This document shows, piece by piece, positions 9,029-23,000 of a stretch of 64,000 bases of DNA; the stretch's first letter is position 1; every line of letters starts with the position of its first letter. Location: contig NC_134101.1 of the NCBI RefSeq assembly GCF_000715075.1, positions 134,058,237 through 134,122,236 of the forward strand. Reading direction: 5' to 3'. Both the position numbers and the translations under genes were made by a program. This stretch comes from Nicotiana tabacum. Its lineage: Eukaryota > Streptophyta > Magnoliopsida > Solanales > Solanaceae. Below the pieces are notes generated by a model that did not search any database, was not told the DNA's origin, and saw only the letters and a program-made list of their open reading frames with translations.

Positions 9029-12000
9029 TTAGGTTACATAGGTCTCACGAGTCATGAGCAAGTTTAGTAGAGTCTCGCGGATTGGTACATAGACGTGTGT
9101 ATTTATCCTCGAGAGGCTGCAGAACCTTTAGGAAAACTTCACATTTTTGAATTCTTATTGTGCGTCTTTGATTCAGCTTGAAAAATAACTCTTGAAATTC
9201 CTTCCACACGTTCGTATGCGCGCATGAGCACTCAGTATCATATGTGTATCAATGGATTGTGATTCCCTGATCGAGGGTGAGCTATGATCTCGGTGAGTTG
9301 ATGTTGGGCCAGTCTGGAGGACTTGAGGCCGGATTTTTGCCTATAGCTTGAGCACCGAGATGCTGCTTGTGTGAGCAAGTACTTTTGAATTTATATGTTC
9401 GGTATTTTTCCCTGTTAGTGGAAGTGACGGCTGGATGGCTATGTAATAAGAATGTTAGTGCTGCGAGATGTATTTGTATGATTTTGCAGTGACGAGAAAG
9501 GTCTACTAGAGGATAGAAGAACTACTAGGTGCTTGATTTCCGTCTTGATTCGAGTTATAGCCAGAGTTATGGACGTGTAAAGAATCTGTTCTTGTCGCCT
9601 AGTTGGGAGTGGAGTAGATTTCATGTTGCAGTATGAGTTTAGACTCAAGAAGACTAAATGAGTGTGTAATGGTTATGATGGTGGAAGGTATACATAAATG
9701 TTAGTTTAAGGCAAAGCAAGTGGGTTATCTCCTAAGAAGTGTTCTAAGTTGTGCGATCTTTATGTTGTCTGTTAGAAGATCCCATTTACAAGTGAAATAT
9801 ATGTGCGAATTTAATATGGGTCACTTAAGAGAGTATGTTTAATTGTTATGAGAGTAAATGCGAGATTGGTAAAAGATATGAAGTACTAGATGGTCTGTGT
9901 TCCACGAGCTTATGAAGGGTTGAGTTTAATCTCACTATGGTATTATGGCAGCAATAAAGTGTATGCGTTATGAGTTATGGTGCATGTTTTGAGCTATGGC
10001 TTTGAGCCAAGTGGGAGAGTCCGCTATTGAATAGTTGATTGCACAGTTATGTGCTCTAATGGTTCTAGTTCGAGGCGTATTTGTAAATCAGTTGTGGCTC
10101 GAGTAAAGGAAATTTCAATAAAGGCTATGTTATGCTTTATGGGTGTACGAGAATCGGGAAATGACTTGAGTTGTGGTTGGTAACGAATGCTCGGTGCATA
10201 GAGCAAGAAGTTGCTTGGTTATATTGGAATGTGGTCACATTATACAGTGTCGGAGTGCAACTGAAGAACAAGTTGTTCGGTTCGTTTAATCAATCTAACT
10301 ACGGTTTGAGTAGAGTGGATGCCTCTAGAGAATGGTCTTATGGTGTTCAAAATTTTACATGCAATAATTGGAGGCTTTCAAGTTGTACTTATGGATAGAA
10401 ACTGAGTTTCCTTGGAAGATGTCGAGACTTGTGGTGTCTTCCATATTAATTGTGGGATTCTATGTATCAGTAACAGGAGGTAACGGATTTAGATCCACAG
10501 GAAGTTCTTCAGAGCGAAGTATTTCGAATGTGGTGCTTTTGGGAATATTTAAGAGAGTATTTAGCAGCTTATGAGTCTTAGACATTATGGTTTTATGCTT
10601 GGGTCTTGTGTGGTGAGCCTGGCTTGAGGAAATTTGGTGCTACAGTAAGAGAGAACATCAAGTTGAAGATGTATCAGAAGGAAATTTAGATAGATGGGGT
10701 AGCTTGATAGTAGACCGAATCGGTGTGGTAAGGATATGATTAATTCCTGCTGTGTGTTCGAGGTAATAAGTTCTTTAAGGTATTTTGCGGCGATGCTCTT
10801 AGGTTTTGATGGCTTGCTTAACTTGATTGAGTTAGAAGGATTCAGTCTTGACAGGTCTGATTTGTGCAAAGGGAACTCGGAGAATTCTTGATGGTTTTAC
10901 CGTGGATTGGAGATGTATATTTTCTATGGGCATGCGTAGCATGGGATGTATAGTGATTTTCTTCTAGATGGGACCAATGGAAAATTCTTGACTGGTTGAG
11001 TATGTATTGTGGCTCGGAAGGGATATGAGTTTCTCGCGGTTATCCTAGAGTAGTGCAGTTTATACGGTATGTTGGGTAAGACTGAAATTTGCATGTGCAA
11101 GGTCACGGTATAGATTTGAATGGAAGGTCATAAATTCTTAGGCAGCGCGGGCAGTTTCAGATAATTCGAGAAATGAACTTTAGATGATTTGAGAAAGGAT
11201 CTCCAGATGATTAAGGAAATGGTAATGCTAATTGAGGTGATTTGACTAGGGTATATGTTCCAGAAAGAGTTAATGTGATTGAGTTGATGGTACTTCGGTA
11301 GTATGGCAGCACTTCTCGTTAGGTTAGTTGTTGATATTCGGGTTTGCTTGGCAGCACCGAAGAATCTTAAAGTATCTCCCGTTGGGTTATTGGGTACTAG
11401 AGGTGAGTTATATATGAGAGTCGCGGAATTGGGATCAGATATGGTAATTCATGTGTTTTATGGACTTGGAGACTAGGAGTTCTTATATACAGGTTAGCTT
11501 GTAGTTGTGGATGGCAAAATGTGGGTAATTTAGTCAAATATTAGTATGTGCTATGATTCAGTCATTGTGGACCTTTGAAGGATTATTTATTTGTTGTGTG
11601 TAACTGGAGTTGATGTATGGTCCATTGGTAGACCTATATGGAATATGTTCCCTGCATCGAGACAGTTTTGTTTACTTCGAGTTGTTGTTGACGAAGGATG
11701 TGTTTCCCGGCATCAAGATCTATGCGTTACCTTTCTGTGTTGTGAGACGATACGATCTATTGGTTATAGGCACCTATGGTGCAGTTCTATAGGAGTATCA
11801 TAATGGAAGTCGAGCGCAAAGAGTAATTGGGAGTTGCTTGGTGAATGGCGTATTGGTAATGTCCTATCGAGTTTGTGTGGTGTATGTCATTTGTTTCACC
11901 GTAGGTGTAATGATTTGCTTTGGTTCCAGACATCAATTGAGCGTGGTTGTCGATTTCGAGCATAGTAACTTGAGGTGTTTTATGCAGAGCAGTGTTTGGA

Positions 12001-12790
12001 TAGGATCACGCGTTGCAACGAAGCTATGTGGGGAAATGACCTGGCGGGTTAGATTCGTGTGTTCTATTTCTATGATGCAAAACGGGTTCTCAGCCATGTG
12101 TTGTGATGGTACTGGTGAGCTAGGGGTACAACCCTTTCATTTGAGTCAGTTTCATGGCATGAGTATGTTCGGATTGTTGCTTATTGGTGCGCGGACTGCG
12201 CAAGTTATGGCTTTAGCCTATCTTGGTGTGTCATGTCACGAGAGTAATTGTGTTGGATTAGATGAGATCGTTGGGGTCTGTAATGAATACAATCGGATTC
12301 GATTTCAGCATGTTTGATGGATAAATATCGAGGTTCGGTTCAGAAATTTGCTATGGTCCTTGCCAAAGGAGAAGTAGCCTTATGAATGGCTGATCTGAGA
12401 AATGGTTATGGTTTATTGCGTGCTTCATTTATCATTGGCAGTATATGGAAATGTTGGAATGCGACTTTAGTTGTTAAGAGGTTTTCTATTGGTATTCGTT
12501 TGTTATGTGCAGTTGCTGTGATTATAAGTTATCGCTGTGAGTGTTTGAGTTATGTGGTATATCAAGTGATTGCACCTGAGATTGCAAGTATGGGTGATTA
12601 GAGCTTGTTCGGGCTTATTCTGAATATAGATGTGAGATTCTGATCTTGTAAATGATTTCAGAAGTGGAAATGTGGTTCTAAGGCTTATGGGTTAGATTGG
12701 GTTGTGAAATTTCAGTTACTGTGTGTTATAGGACCTATGTGAGATAGGGTGACGTGGGATCACCCCCGGGTATATGCATGATAAGGTTAT
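9029..12790 (+). repeat. A1 inner region, apparently non-coding (~3.8 kb)
   Basis: The longest open frame is 159 codons (11838-12317) and lacks any gag, protease, RT, RNase H or integrase motif; the matching stretch in A3 (37080-37556) is broken into separate frames. The sequence is well conserved in A3, alignable at both ends with A4 (47421-51661), and alignable over its first kilobase or so with A2. Conserved length without coding capacity fits a LARD (large retrotransposon derivative). An extremely decayed gag-pol cannot be fully excluded by eye. Confidence 0.7.
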
Positions 12791-15700
12791 GATGGCGCCC
12801 AGCACACTACTAGGCAAGCCCGACCATTATTCAACACTTAACCCAATATATCAAAAATAGCGGAAAGAAATATCAATTAAGCAAGATTAAAGTACTGAAG
12901 ATTTTAACAAAATACACAATATAATCTCACTAGGACCCGGTGTCACGAATTTGAGCCTCTAGAATACAGAATATCATCCTAATACACGGTGTATGCAAAG
13001 TCCAAAAATGCAAAAATAAAGAGATAGGATAGGAGGGAGAAGATCAATGGTTGCGAACGCCGTGTAGCTACCTCGATACTCCCAGAGGCTGGATCTGCTG
13101 ATCAACTGGATCTATTGAGCCTGAGACTGCCTGGATCTGCACACAAGGTGCAGGGAGTAAAGTGAGTACTCCAACCCAGTGAGTAATAAAAGTAACTACA
13201 GTCCGAAGATAAGAAAATCCAGTAAATACACAAAGTAAGCAACAATCTGAATATACAGCAACATATGGAACTGAGCAGCTAAACACCAGTATAAATATAA
13301 ATACATGAATGCAATGCAATGCATATGATGGTACATTCCAGTACCCACTGGGGCGTGCAGCCCGAGCCATCCAAATTTATTTATCGTCGACGGCGCTCAC
13401 TAGGGTGTGTACAGAATCCGGAGGGGCTCCTACAGCCCAAGCGCAATATCTTGGTCAGTCATTGTTACCTGACCGGTCAGCCATTGTTACCTGACCAATT
13501 TATATCATACAGTGCCATTATTACCACTGTTCAAGTATATCATCCAGTGTCATTGTTACCACTATTTCAAGTATATCACACAGTGTCATTGTTACCACTA
13601 TATCAAGTATATCACACAGTGTCATTATTACCACTATTTCAAGTATATCACACAGTGTCATTGTTACCACTGTTTCAAGTATATCACACAGTGTCATTGT
13701 TACCACTGTTTCAAGTCACTTTATAATCAGTCCGGAAAATAATATAATAAGCCCCTTGGGCATTTACAAAATAGAAGTTCCCAGCCCGAAATACATTTAA
13801 AAATATCATTTAAGTTTTCAACACTTAGAATTATGGCTGAGTTTGCAAAACAACATTTAAAACCTTGGACTGAAATTAAATGATACGCAAATCATGCTAA
13901 GCAGTAATATCAATCCTCGAAGGATTTTACAAATCGGCACAAGGCCCCAAACATGGCATCAAGCCCAGTAATATCAATGAAGTATGTGTATCAATCACCA
14001 GTATAGTATAAACATCACACGGCATGGACCAAGTCACAATCCCCAATAGTATCCGACCCCGCACTCGCCATGGAGTTCATGTCACGCCTCAATATAGCGT
14101 TACGATATGAAAGTCCGGGGTTTCAAACACTCAGAACATCATTTACATCTATTACTCACCTCAAGATGGCCAAAAGTCTACTCTGCGATGCCCTTTCCTT
14201 TCGAATCGACCTTCTCGCGCGTCGAATCTTGCCAAAACCACAAAGAATATATTACAATAGGCTAAGGGAATATAACCCAATCGAAAAGACTCAAAAAATA
14301 TTGAAAATCACGAAATTTGCAAAACCCGAGCCCCGGGACCACTTCTCGAAAAATTACGAAAGTTACATCACCGGATTCCTCGTCTCGCTACGAGTCCGTA
14401 CATATAAAATTTACCAAAATCGGAGTTCATTTGGCCCCTCAAATCACCAAATCTTATTTTCAAATCCTTAGGCCTAAATCCTCAATTTTTCTACAATTTT
14501 CATGCTCAAATCCATACATAATTGATGTACTTAACTCAAAATAGGTGGGGATAACTTACCTTCACATTGATTATGAAAACCCCCTGTTGAAGCTCCCCAA
14601 ATATCGTCCATACTTTGAAGAAATGAAGAAAAGTGAGCTAAATCCGTGTATAAAAGAATTTGCCTGTGCTTCGTCGAGTTGTACCTCGCACTTGTGCTAT
14701 ACAAGTTGTACATCCTATTAAAATTGTTCCTTGTCGGACACCTTCTGTTTAACCACCTATAACGTCTTGTATAAATATCCAAATGACAAATGGTTTGAAG
14801 ATATAGAAACTAGACTCAAAGATATTTAATTTGATAGGTTGTACACCGTATAACTCTTTATATATCCCGAGATATGAGCTTCTAAAGTGCATCGTAAATT
14901 CTGCCGAAATTGCTCCAGCAGCCCTTTTCGATCCACCATAACTTTCTGAGATGATATCCAAATCACGAATGGTTTAACTTTCCGAAACCTAGAATGTATG
15001 GGCTACAACTTTCGAGTTTTGCACTTTTTCTGATTTCTTATAGATTACAAGATATGAGCTTCCAAACTGGACTACTCGCACCTAAAATTTTCTGTGCACA
15101 GCAGAATTTTCTGCAATTTTTCCTAAGTCCGAAACACTCCCGAGCCCTCGGGGCTCCAAACCAAATATGAACACTGACTCTAAAACATTACACGAACTTG
15201 CTCGAGCGATCAAATCGCCAAAATAACATCAAAATCAATGATTTGAGCCTTAACTCCAAGAATTCTTTCAAATTTCATAAACTTTCAAATTTTCCAATTT
15301 AAGGCCGAAACCCGTCAAACAACGTCCGTTTGTAACCAAAATTTATAGAAAGTGCTTAACCAACTTATATGACCTGTACCGTCCGTCGGAACCAAAATAC
15401 GAGCCCGATACCATTACTTTCTGATCAAATTTTATTTTTATTTTCCTTAAACATTTTCAGAAAACAATTTCACGAAAAGATTCATTTCTCGGGCCTGGGA
15501 CCTCGGAATTCGATTCCAGAAACACGTTCAACTCCCATATTTTTCTATGGACTTTCGAGACCGAAAAGTTACGGGTCCGGGTCCGTTTACCAAAAATGTT
15601 GACCAAAGTCAACTTTAACAATATTAAATATCAAAATTTTTCAAATTTTTCCCATAATTCATATATTTCAACACAAAGATATTCCAGACACACCTATCCA

Positions 15701-16274
15701 AACCATAAAATTCGCATTTCGAATCCGATATCAAAATTTCCACTTCCGGCCAAATTTTCTCAAAAACCTTCAATTTTCCATCTTTAGCCGAACGACTCCA
15801 AAATGACCTACGGACCTCCGAATTCACTTTCGATCGCGCTCCCAAATCCAGAATCACCATACGGAGCTACTCCCAGTCTCGGAATCCCAAACGGACATCA
15901 ATAACACTGAAATGCATTTTAAACCAAACTGATGCAATTTCTTCTAAAATGCTATCTTCCACAATAGGCGCCAAAATGCTCCCGGGTTATCCAAAACCCG
16001 ATCCGGGCATACGCCCAAGTCCGAAATCATGATACAAACCTGCTGGAACCTTCAGATCCCAATTCCGAGGTTGTTTACTCAAAATTCCAATCCTAGTTCA
16101 TTTCTTTAATTTTAGGCTTTCAAAATGAGAAATTCCATTTAGATTTGACTCCAAACTTCCTGAATTTTAATTATGACCATACACACAAGTCAATATACCT
16201 GAGATGAAGCCGCTCATGTCCTCAAACTGCTGAATGACGCGCCAGAGCTCAAAACGACCGGTCGGGTCGTTACA
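12791..16274 (-). repeat. A2 3' LTR, terminus truncated (3484 bp)
   Basis: High end GGGTCGTTACA at 16274 next to a polypurine tract. Low end begins inside GATGGCGCCC, whereas the intact partner LTR (20048-23205) continues ~25 bp further to TGTCGCGACCC. It carries a 36-bp minisatellite (13494-13715) that is almost absent from the partner. Confidence 0.82.
13494..13715. repeat. 36-bp minisatellite, about six units, in A2 3' LTR
   Basis: Units end at 13529, 13564, 13600, 13636, 13672 and 13708, with core TATCACACAGTGTCATTG. The partner LTR has only one recognisable unit (about 20583-20625). Because 36 is a multiple of three, open frames run through it on several frames; these are artefacts. Confidence 0.88.
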
Positions 16275-16290
16275 ATCTCCCCCACTTAAA
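16275..16290 (-). promoter_or_regulatory. Polypurine tract of A2
   Basis: On the minus strand TTTAAGTGGGGGAGAT lies immediately before the 3' LTR and after ACGTTCGAGGACGAAC. The latter is also found before the A3 tract. Confidence 0.8.
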
Positions 16291-19200
16291 CATACGTTCG
16301 TCCTCGAACGTGCTGAGAACTACACTGAAGTAGTCTGAAATCACTTGTTTAACACATCATGCACCTTCCCATGCTACCACTACTCCCTTGTGCACATTAG
16401 CTCGATAATTCTGTAGATATACTTATTTATTCAAGCAAATAAGGCATTAGGCCCAATTCCAACATCCTGACTTTCCCTGCCAAGCCTGTTTCCATCATAC
16501 GACCACCATATCAATCTCCACACGCTGTACCCAAACATGACTGCATAACTTTGCTGAATTCACACTTTGCATCACTTTACTCATAGAACCACAATAACAT
16601 TCTTTAAACATAATAGTCGAAATTCCACAAATCTGATGCTCCCATTGCATCTCATGATCTACACAGGTCTTGCTCTACTTTTTTTTTTCAACACCGATAC
16701 GACTGAAGAGATGTGCCGAAATTGACAACCAACTACTGAATCAACAATTCATTGGATCTACACTCCTGACAAGTTCCATTACCTTGTCCCAAACCAAAGA
16801 ATGATCTTTGCTCTATAATATACTTCATATAATCAGTTTGTACTGACCCCAAATCTAGTAAACTCGTCTCACCCAGTACGAATTGCTCAGGCAATAAGCC
16901 ACCTCAGACATAATCAAAAATTCCACAACACGCCACAATGTGCCAGTATGCTATCAATTTGAACGCGATACAAAAGGAAGGCGAACTCTAGAAGGAACTA
17001 CTCAACTCACACACTAACATAGACTTCCTCAGAAAACAGGGAAACAGAACACACAAAAGAAAATATGGGCACTGAACTGAACATCACACTGTTGCGGCGT
17101 GCAACCCGATCCAAACAACATACCCATGGCGGTGTGCCACCCGATCCACATATAGAACTCACATAAGGAGATATACATCGAGCTGAATAGCTCATCACAT
17201 CAAAATACCGAATATCGATCATAAACACACTAAGGTGCATAATATCATTTCCAAGGAAACATATAGCGCTATAGGCTACAAACTCAAGCACAACTGAGGT
17301 GCGATACATGATCTAAGTCTCATCCTGCTCATATAACATCACAACCTCAACACATAAGGAATTTACCAAGCCGTCTCACAACTCATACGGTGCAATATAT
17401 CTTTACATGAATTAACTGACCACGAAATAAGACCGCGACTATCCTTCCATAAAGAGCGCATTGCTGAAATAAACACAACTGGCCTGACGTAAGGCTCACT
17501 TCCACATTTAAATCTATCCACCGACCTCAAGTCGATCCTGATCGTGCCAAGCTAGGCCAATAATCTTTCACAGGTCCATAACCCAATAAACAGAGTGCCC
17601 TCCAGGCATAAATTCTCAAATGGATGATATTACCAAAATCCTCATACTTGGTTTAAATTTCTAATTAATCAAGTGACTACATGTCACACTTATACAATAT
17701 TCCTGTGGGACAAGCTCCCACCATCTTCCGAAATAATTAACGGGTCTGCACATCCAAACTACCGGCTGCACTAACGCTGAAAAGCGATCAAGAATCCCTA
17801 ACCAGGATGCAAAGCCTTTCTCACAGAATACCGACCTCAGGTGATACTGACGTCAATACCCATCTTACTCAAAACACTGAAACTCATATACTGCTCATTC
17901 GAGATCGTGACATCACAATCATTGACCAAACTGCAACCTTGGTCCTTACTTCAAATTCCATACCACTCACTGCACCTCACGTGCCAATATACGATAGATG
18001 CGAGTTCCATCACAACTCTGGAACCGCCGATAGGATAATACTTCATCACATAAGACTTCCCATTTAACTCACTTCAGGAGAACTATAGCAGCATACATGC
18101 GAATCCTCATAATCGTCGAATATGCCAATCTCTAAGTAGTTGTCCAAGCCACCATAACACTTTCTGGGATCCGCCTACTCATAATAGGCCCTAACAAAAG
18201 AATGCTTTAGAATAACATCAATAACTGCGGCCGACAAGCCTCACATGCATAACTCGATCACGCTGAACGAACCGATCACTGACACCAGTATACCAACTCA
18301 ACTATGGCTAATCAATCTACTTCCTTCCAATTTATCCTTGATTGCCTTAGAAATAATAATATCTCCCTTTAACACCTAACTTATTTCAACCAAACTCACC
18401 CCGAGTGACCTTAAATCACGAGACCATGCTGTCTTAAATACCATGACCATTTCATGTCTCTCAAATGTTACACCGCAAGTCAAAACATCATAGAACATTC
18501 TGTGCCTTTCTTTATAAGCTGCTTCAAAAGCTTGACTCTTAACCGTACTTATAGACTCAAAATCATTAGGCACCACACTTTACCTTTTGAATTAACTAGG
18601 ACTGCTATTGAGAGCCACCCAGCTCTTACTTGGCCCCGAATGCAACCAACTCTACTGAATTTTATAACATATGAATACCCTCTCAATAAAGCACCTAGAG
18701 GGATCACTTCCCTCGAAGCCTGCACCTATACGAGGCATAAATCATGAATCTTCCCTCAAGTCTGAACATGAGCCAATAAGGCTAACCATAGCATGCATCC
18801 AACAATTCATTTACTCAAATTACCACTCATGGTCCTTTTCCGTAGCTGCAATAACCCACCAATACGCCAATAACCAGAATTCACGCAGGTAATAAACCGT
18901 GCAATCAGCTAATCAACAGCAAGCTCCCCAACTTGGCTTGAAGCCATAGATCACAACACATATACTATATTGCTGTCGTAATATCATGGTGAGATTAAAA
19001 TCACTCCATCATAAGCTCGTGGAAACATGAATCATCTGGAATTTTAACTCTTCTGCAATTCTTGCATTTACTCACACAACAGTTAAGCCCACTCTCTAGG
19101 CGAGCAATTTTATTTTTAAGTCCTAAATTTTTCAAAAATTTCGGCAGAGCCTCGTTTGTAATTGGTCCTATCCACCTGCCAGAGAATCACCAAAACCATC

Positions 19201-20032
19201 CTAACAACACATCCACAACTTGACAAAGCATCACAATGCATATCAATTACATAAATCTAAATTGATACATGGACATGCGTTGCACCTATTTGATCATAAC
19301 ACATAGAAAATACCCTTCAACCCTCCATTATTGGGCTATTCAACCAAGAAGGAACATATTCTTCCTTTAATATTTTCGACCTTCAAGGTGGTCTCCTTGA
19401 CTCAACGATTTCTTCATAATACATTTACGGAAGCGATCTCAGCTCCCAGACTTATCTAACTAGGAGACACGAAAAATATTCTTCATGCGCCCATAACTCG
19501 GGCTACTCAACAAATCACAATAAGAAACGAATCACTTAATAGTTCATCTACTATCCAGTAGGCTTCTTCGCCACTACCAAGTCGTACAAATACACCTCGC
19601 AACACTAACATACTCATCACGTGGATATCCAACCTCCATTCCGGCTAACAAGGACAATAATGAACATATGAGTTCAAAACACTTGCTCACAAAATCAGCA
19701 CCTCGGTGTTCAAGCCATTGGTAAAGATTTGGCCTCAAGTCCTCCAGACTGGTCTAACTTCAAACTCACAGAGATACACCTCGCCCCTCGATCGGGGAAT
19801 CAAAAGCCATTGAGACACATCTGATACTAAGCGCCCGCTGGTGCATACGATCACGCGGAAGGAATTTCAAAAGTTTCTTTTTAAGCTGAATCAAGGATGC
19901 ACGATAAGAATTCAAGAATGTGAAGTTTTCCTAAAGGTTTGGCAGCCTCTCGAGGATAAGTACAGACGTCTCTGTACCGATCCGCGAGACTCTACTAAAC
20001 TGGCTCATGACTCGCGACACCAAGTAACCGAG
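16291..20032 (-). repeat. A2 inner region, no recognisable genes (~3.7 kb)
   Basis: Only short frames occur, none with gypsy or copia motifs. The stretch nearest the primer-binding site aligns with A1/A3; the rest I cannot place beyond belonging to the same element. Confidence 0.65.
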
Positions 20033-20044
20033 GCTCTAATACCA
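20033..20044 (-). other. Primer-binding site of A2
   Basis: On the minus strand TGGTATTAGAGC, one mismatch from the initiator-Met tRNA type, three nt from the 5' LTR end. Confidence 0.85.
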
Positions 20045-20047
20045 ACT

Positions 20048-23000
20048 TGTCGCGACCCAAATCCCGGTCGTGATGGCGCCCAACACACTACTAGCCAAGC
20101 CCGACCATTATTCAACACTTAACCCAATTTATCAAAAATAGCGGAAAGAAATATCAATTAAGCAAGATTAAAGTACTGAAGATTTTAACAAAATACATAA
20201 TATAATCTCACTAGGACCTGGTGTCACGAATCTGAGCCTCTAGAATACAGAATGTCATCACACGGTATATCCAAAGTTCGATAATGCGGAAATAAAGAGA
20301 TAGGATAGTAGGGAGGAGATCAATGGCTGCGAACGCCGTGCATCTACCTCGATACTCCCAGAGGCTGGATCTGCTGATCAACTGGATCTACTGAGCCTGA
20401 GACTGCCCTGGATCTGCACACAAGGTGCAGGGAGTAAAGTAAGTACTCCGACCCAGTGAGTAATAAAAGTAACTACAGTCCGAAGATTAGAAAATCCAGT
20501 AAATACACAAAGTAAGCTACAATCCGAATATACCGCAACATATGGAACTGAGTAGCTAAACACCAGTATAAATACAAATACATGAAGTATATCACATAGT
20601 GACAATGTTACCACTGTTTCAAGTCACTTTATAATCAGTCCAGAAAATAATATAATAAGTCCCTTGGGCATTTACAAAACAGAAGTTCCCAGTCCGGAAT
20701 ACATTTAAAATATCATTTAAGTTTTCAACACTTAGAATTATGGCTGAGTTTGCAAAACAACATTTAAAACCTTGGACTGAAATTAAATGATATGCAAATC
20801 ATGCTAAGCAGTAATATCAATCCTCGAAGGATTTTACAAATCGGCACAAGGCCCCAAACATGGCATCAAGCCCAGTAATATCAATGAAGTATGTGTATCA
20901 ATCACCAGTATAGTATAAACATCACACGGGATGGACCAAGTCACAATCGCCATGGAGTGCGTGTCACGCCTCAATATAGCGTTACGATGTGAAAGTCCGG
21001 GGTTTCAAACCCTCAGAACATCATTTACATCTATTACTCACCTCAAGATGGCCAAAAGTCTACTCCGCAATGCCCTTTCCTTTCGAATCGACCTCCTCGC
21101 ACGTCGAATCTTTCCAAAACCACAAGGAATATATTACAATAGGCTAAGGGAATATAACTCAATCGAAAAGACTCGAAAAATATCGAAAATCACGAAATTT
21201 GCAAAACCCGAGCGCCGGGCCCACTTCTCAAAAAATTACGAAAGTCACATCACCGGATTCCTCATCTCGCCACGAGTCCGTACATATAAAATTTACCAAA
21301 ATCGGAGTTTATTTGACCCCTTAAATCACCAAATCTTATTTTCAAATCCCTAGGCCTAAATCCTCAATTTTTCTACAATTTTCATGCTCAAATCCATACA
21401 TAATTGATGTACTTAACTCAAAATAGGTGGGGATAACTTACCTTCACATTGATGATGAAAATCCCCTCTTGAAGCTCCCCAAAAAACGTCCATACTTTGA
21501 AGAAATGAAGAAAAGTGAGCTAAATCCGTGTATAAAAGAATCTGTCTGTGCTTCGTCGAGTTGTACCTCGCACTTGTGCTATACAAGTTTACATCCTATT
21601 AAAATTGTTCCTTGTCGGACACCTTCTGTTTAATCACCCATAACGTCTAGTATAAATATCCAAATGACAAACGGTTTGAAGATTTAGAAACTAGACTCAA
21701 AGATATTTAATTTGATAGGTTGTACACCATATAACTCTTTATATATCCCGAGATATGAGCTTCTAAAGTGCATCGTAAATTCTGCCGAAATTGCTCCAGC
21801 ATCCCTTTTCAATCCATCATAACTTTCTGAGATTATATCCAAATCGAGAATGGTTTAACTTTCCGAAAACTAGAATGTATGGGCTACAACTTTCGTGTTT
21901 TGCACTTTTTCTGATTTCTTATAGATTACAATATATGAGCTTCCAAACTGGACTACTCGTACCTAAGATTTTCTGGGCACAACAGAATTTTCTGCAATTT
22001 TTCCTAAGTCCGAAATTACTCCGAGACACCTCCGAAACACTTCCGAGCCCTCGGGGCTCCAAACCAAATATGAACACTGACTCTAAAACATCACACGAAC
22101 TTGCTCGAGCGATCAAATCACCAAAATAACATCAAAATCAATGATTTGAGCCTTAAATCCAAGAATTCTTTCAAATTTCATAAACTTTCAAATTTTCCAA
22201 TTTAAGGCCGAAACCCGTCAAACAACGTCCGTTTGTAACCAAACTTTACAGGAAGCACTTAACCAACATATATGACCTGTATTGGGCGTCGGAACCAAAA
22301 TACGAGCCCGATACCATTACTTTCTGATCAAATTTCATTTTCATTTTCCTTAAACATTTTCAGAAAACAATTTCACGAAAAAAATCATTTCTCGGGCCTG
22401 GGACCTCGGAATTCGATTCCGGAAACACGTTCAACTCCCATATTTTTCTATGGACCTATCAAGACCAAAAAATTACGGGTCCGGGTCCGTTTACCAAAAA
22501 TGTTGACCAAAGTCAACTTTAACAATATTAAATATCAAAGTTTTTCAAAATTTTCCTATAATTCATATATTTCAACACAAAGATATTCCGGACACACTCC
22601 TAAGTCCCAAATAACCTAACGAATCTATCCAAACCATAAAATTAGCATTTCGAATCCGATATCAAAATTTCTACTTCCGGCCAAATTTTCTCAAAAACCT
22701 TCAATTTTCCATCTTTACCCGAACGGCTCCAAAATGACTTACGGACCTCCGAATTCACTTCTGATCGCGCTCCCTAATCCAGAATCACCATACGGAGCTA
22801 CTCCCAGTCTCGGAATCCCAAACGGACATCAATAACACTGAAATGCATTTTAAACCAAACTGATGCAATTTATTCTAAAATGCTATCTTCCACAATAGGC
22901 GCCAAAACACTCACGGGTTATCCAAAACCCGATCCGGGCATACGCCCAAGTCCAAAATTATCATACGAACCTGTTGGAACCTTCGGATCCTAATTCTAAG

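Larger units (their letters stand above)
5953..12790 (+). mobile_element. A1: LARD-like LTR retrotransposon, right-truncated
   Basis: It has a complete 5' LTR (5953-9013), a primer-binding site (9017-9028) and an inner region to 12790. By comparison with complete copy A3 (31152-41170) it lacks the last ~70 nt of the inner region, the polypurine tract and the 3' LTR. No reverse transcriptase, integrase, protease or gag motif is visible on either strand. It is inserted into a B LTR unit at exactly the same base as A3, so the two are duplicates of one insertion event. At 12790 it is fused to the inverted element A2. Confidence 0.85.

Noticed and set aside
11838..12317. 159-codon frame as a possible protein of family A
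   Set aside because: The matching stretch in A3 is split into separate frames, and it has no motif; chance frame in T/G-rich DNA.
13319..13726. Open frame with repeated VYHTVSLLPL-type units, looking like a repeat protein
   Set aside because: It is the translation of the 36-bp minisatellite in the A2 LTR. Because 36 is divisible by three, frames on both strands stay open.
18454..18747. 97-codon frame in the A2 interior
   Set aside because: No motif, no counterpart in A1 or A3, and antisense to the element.
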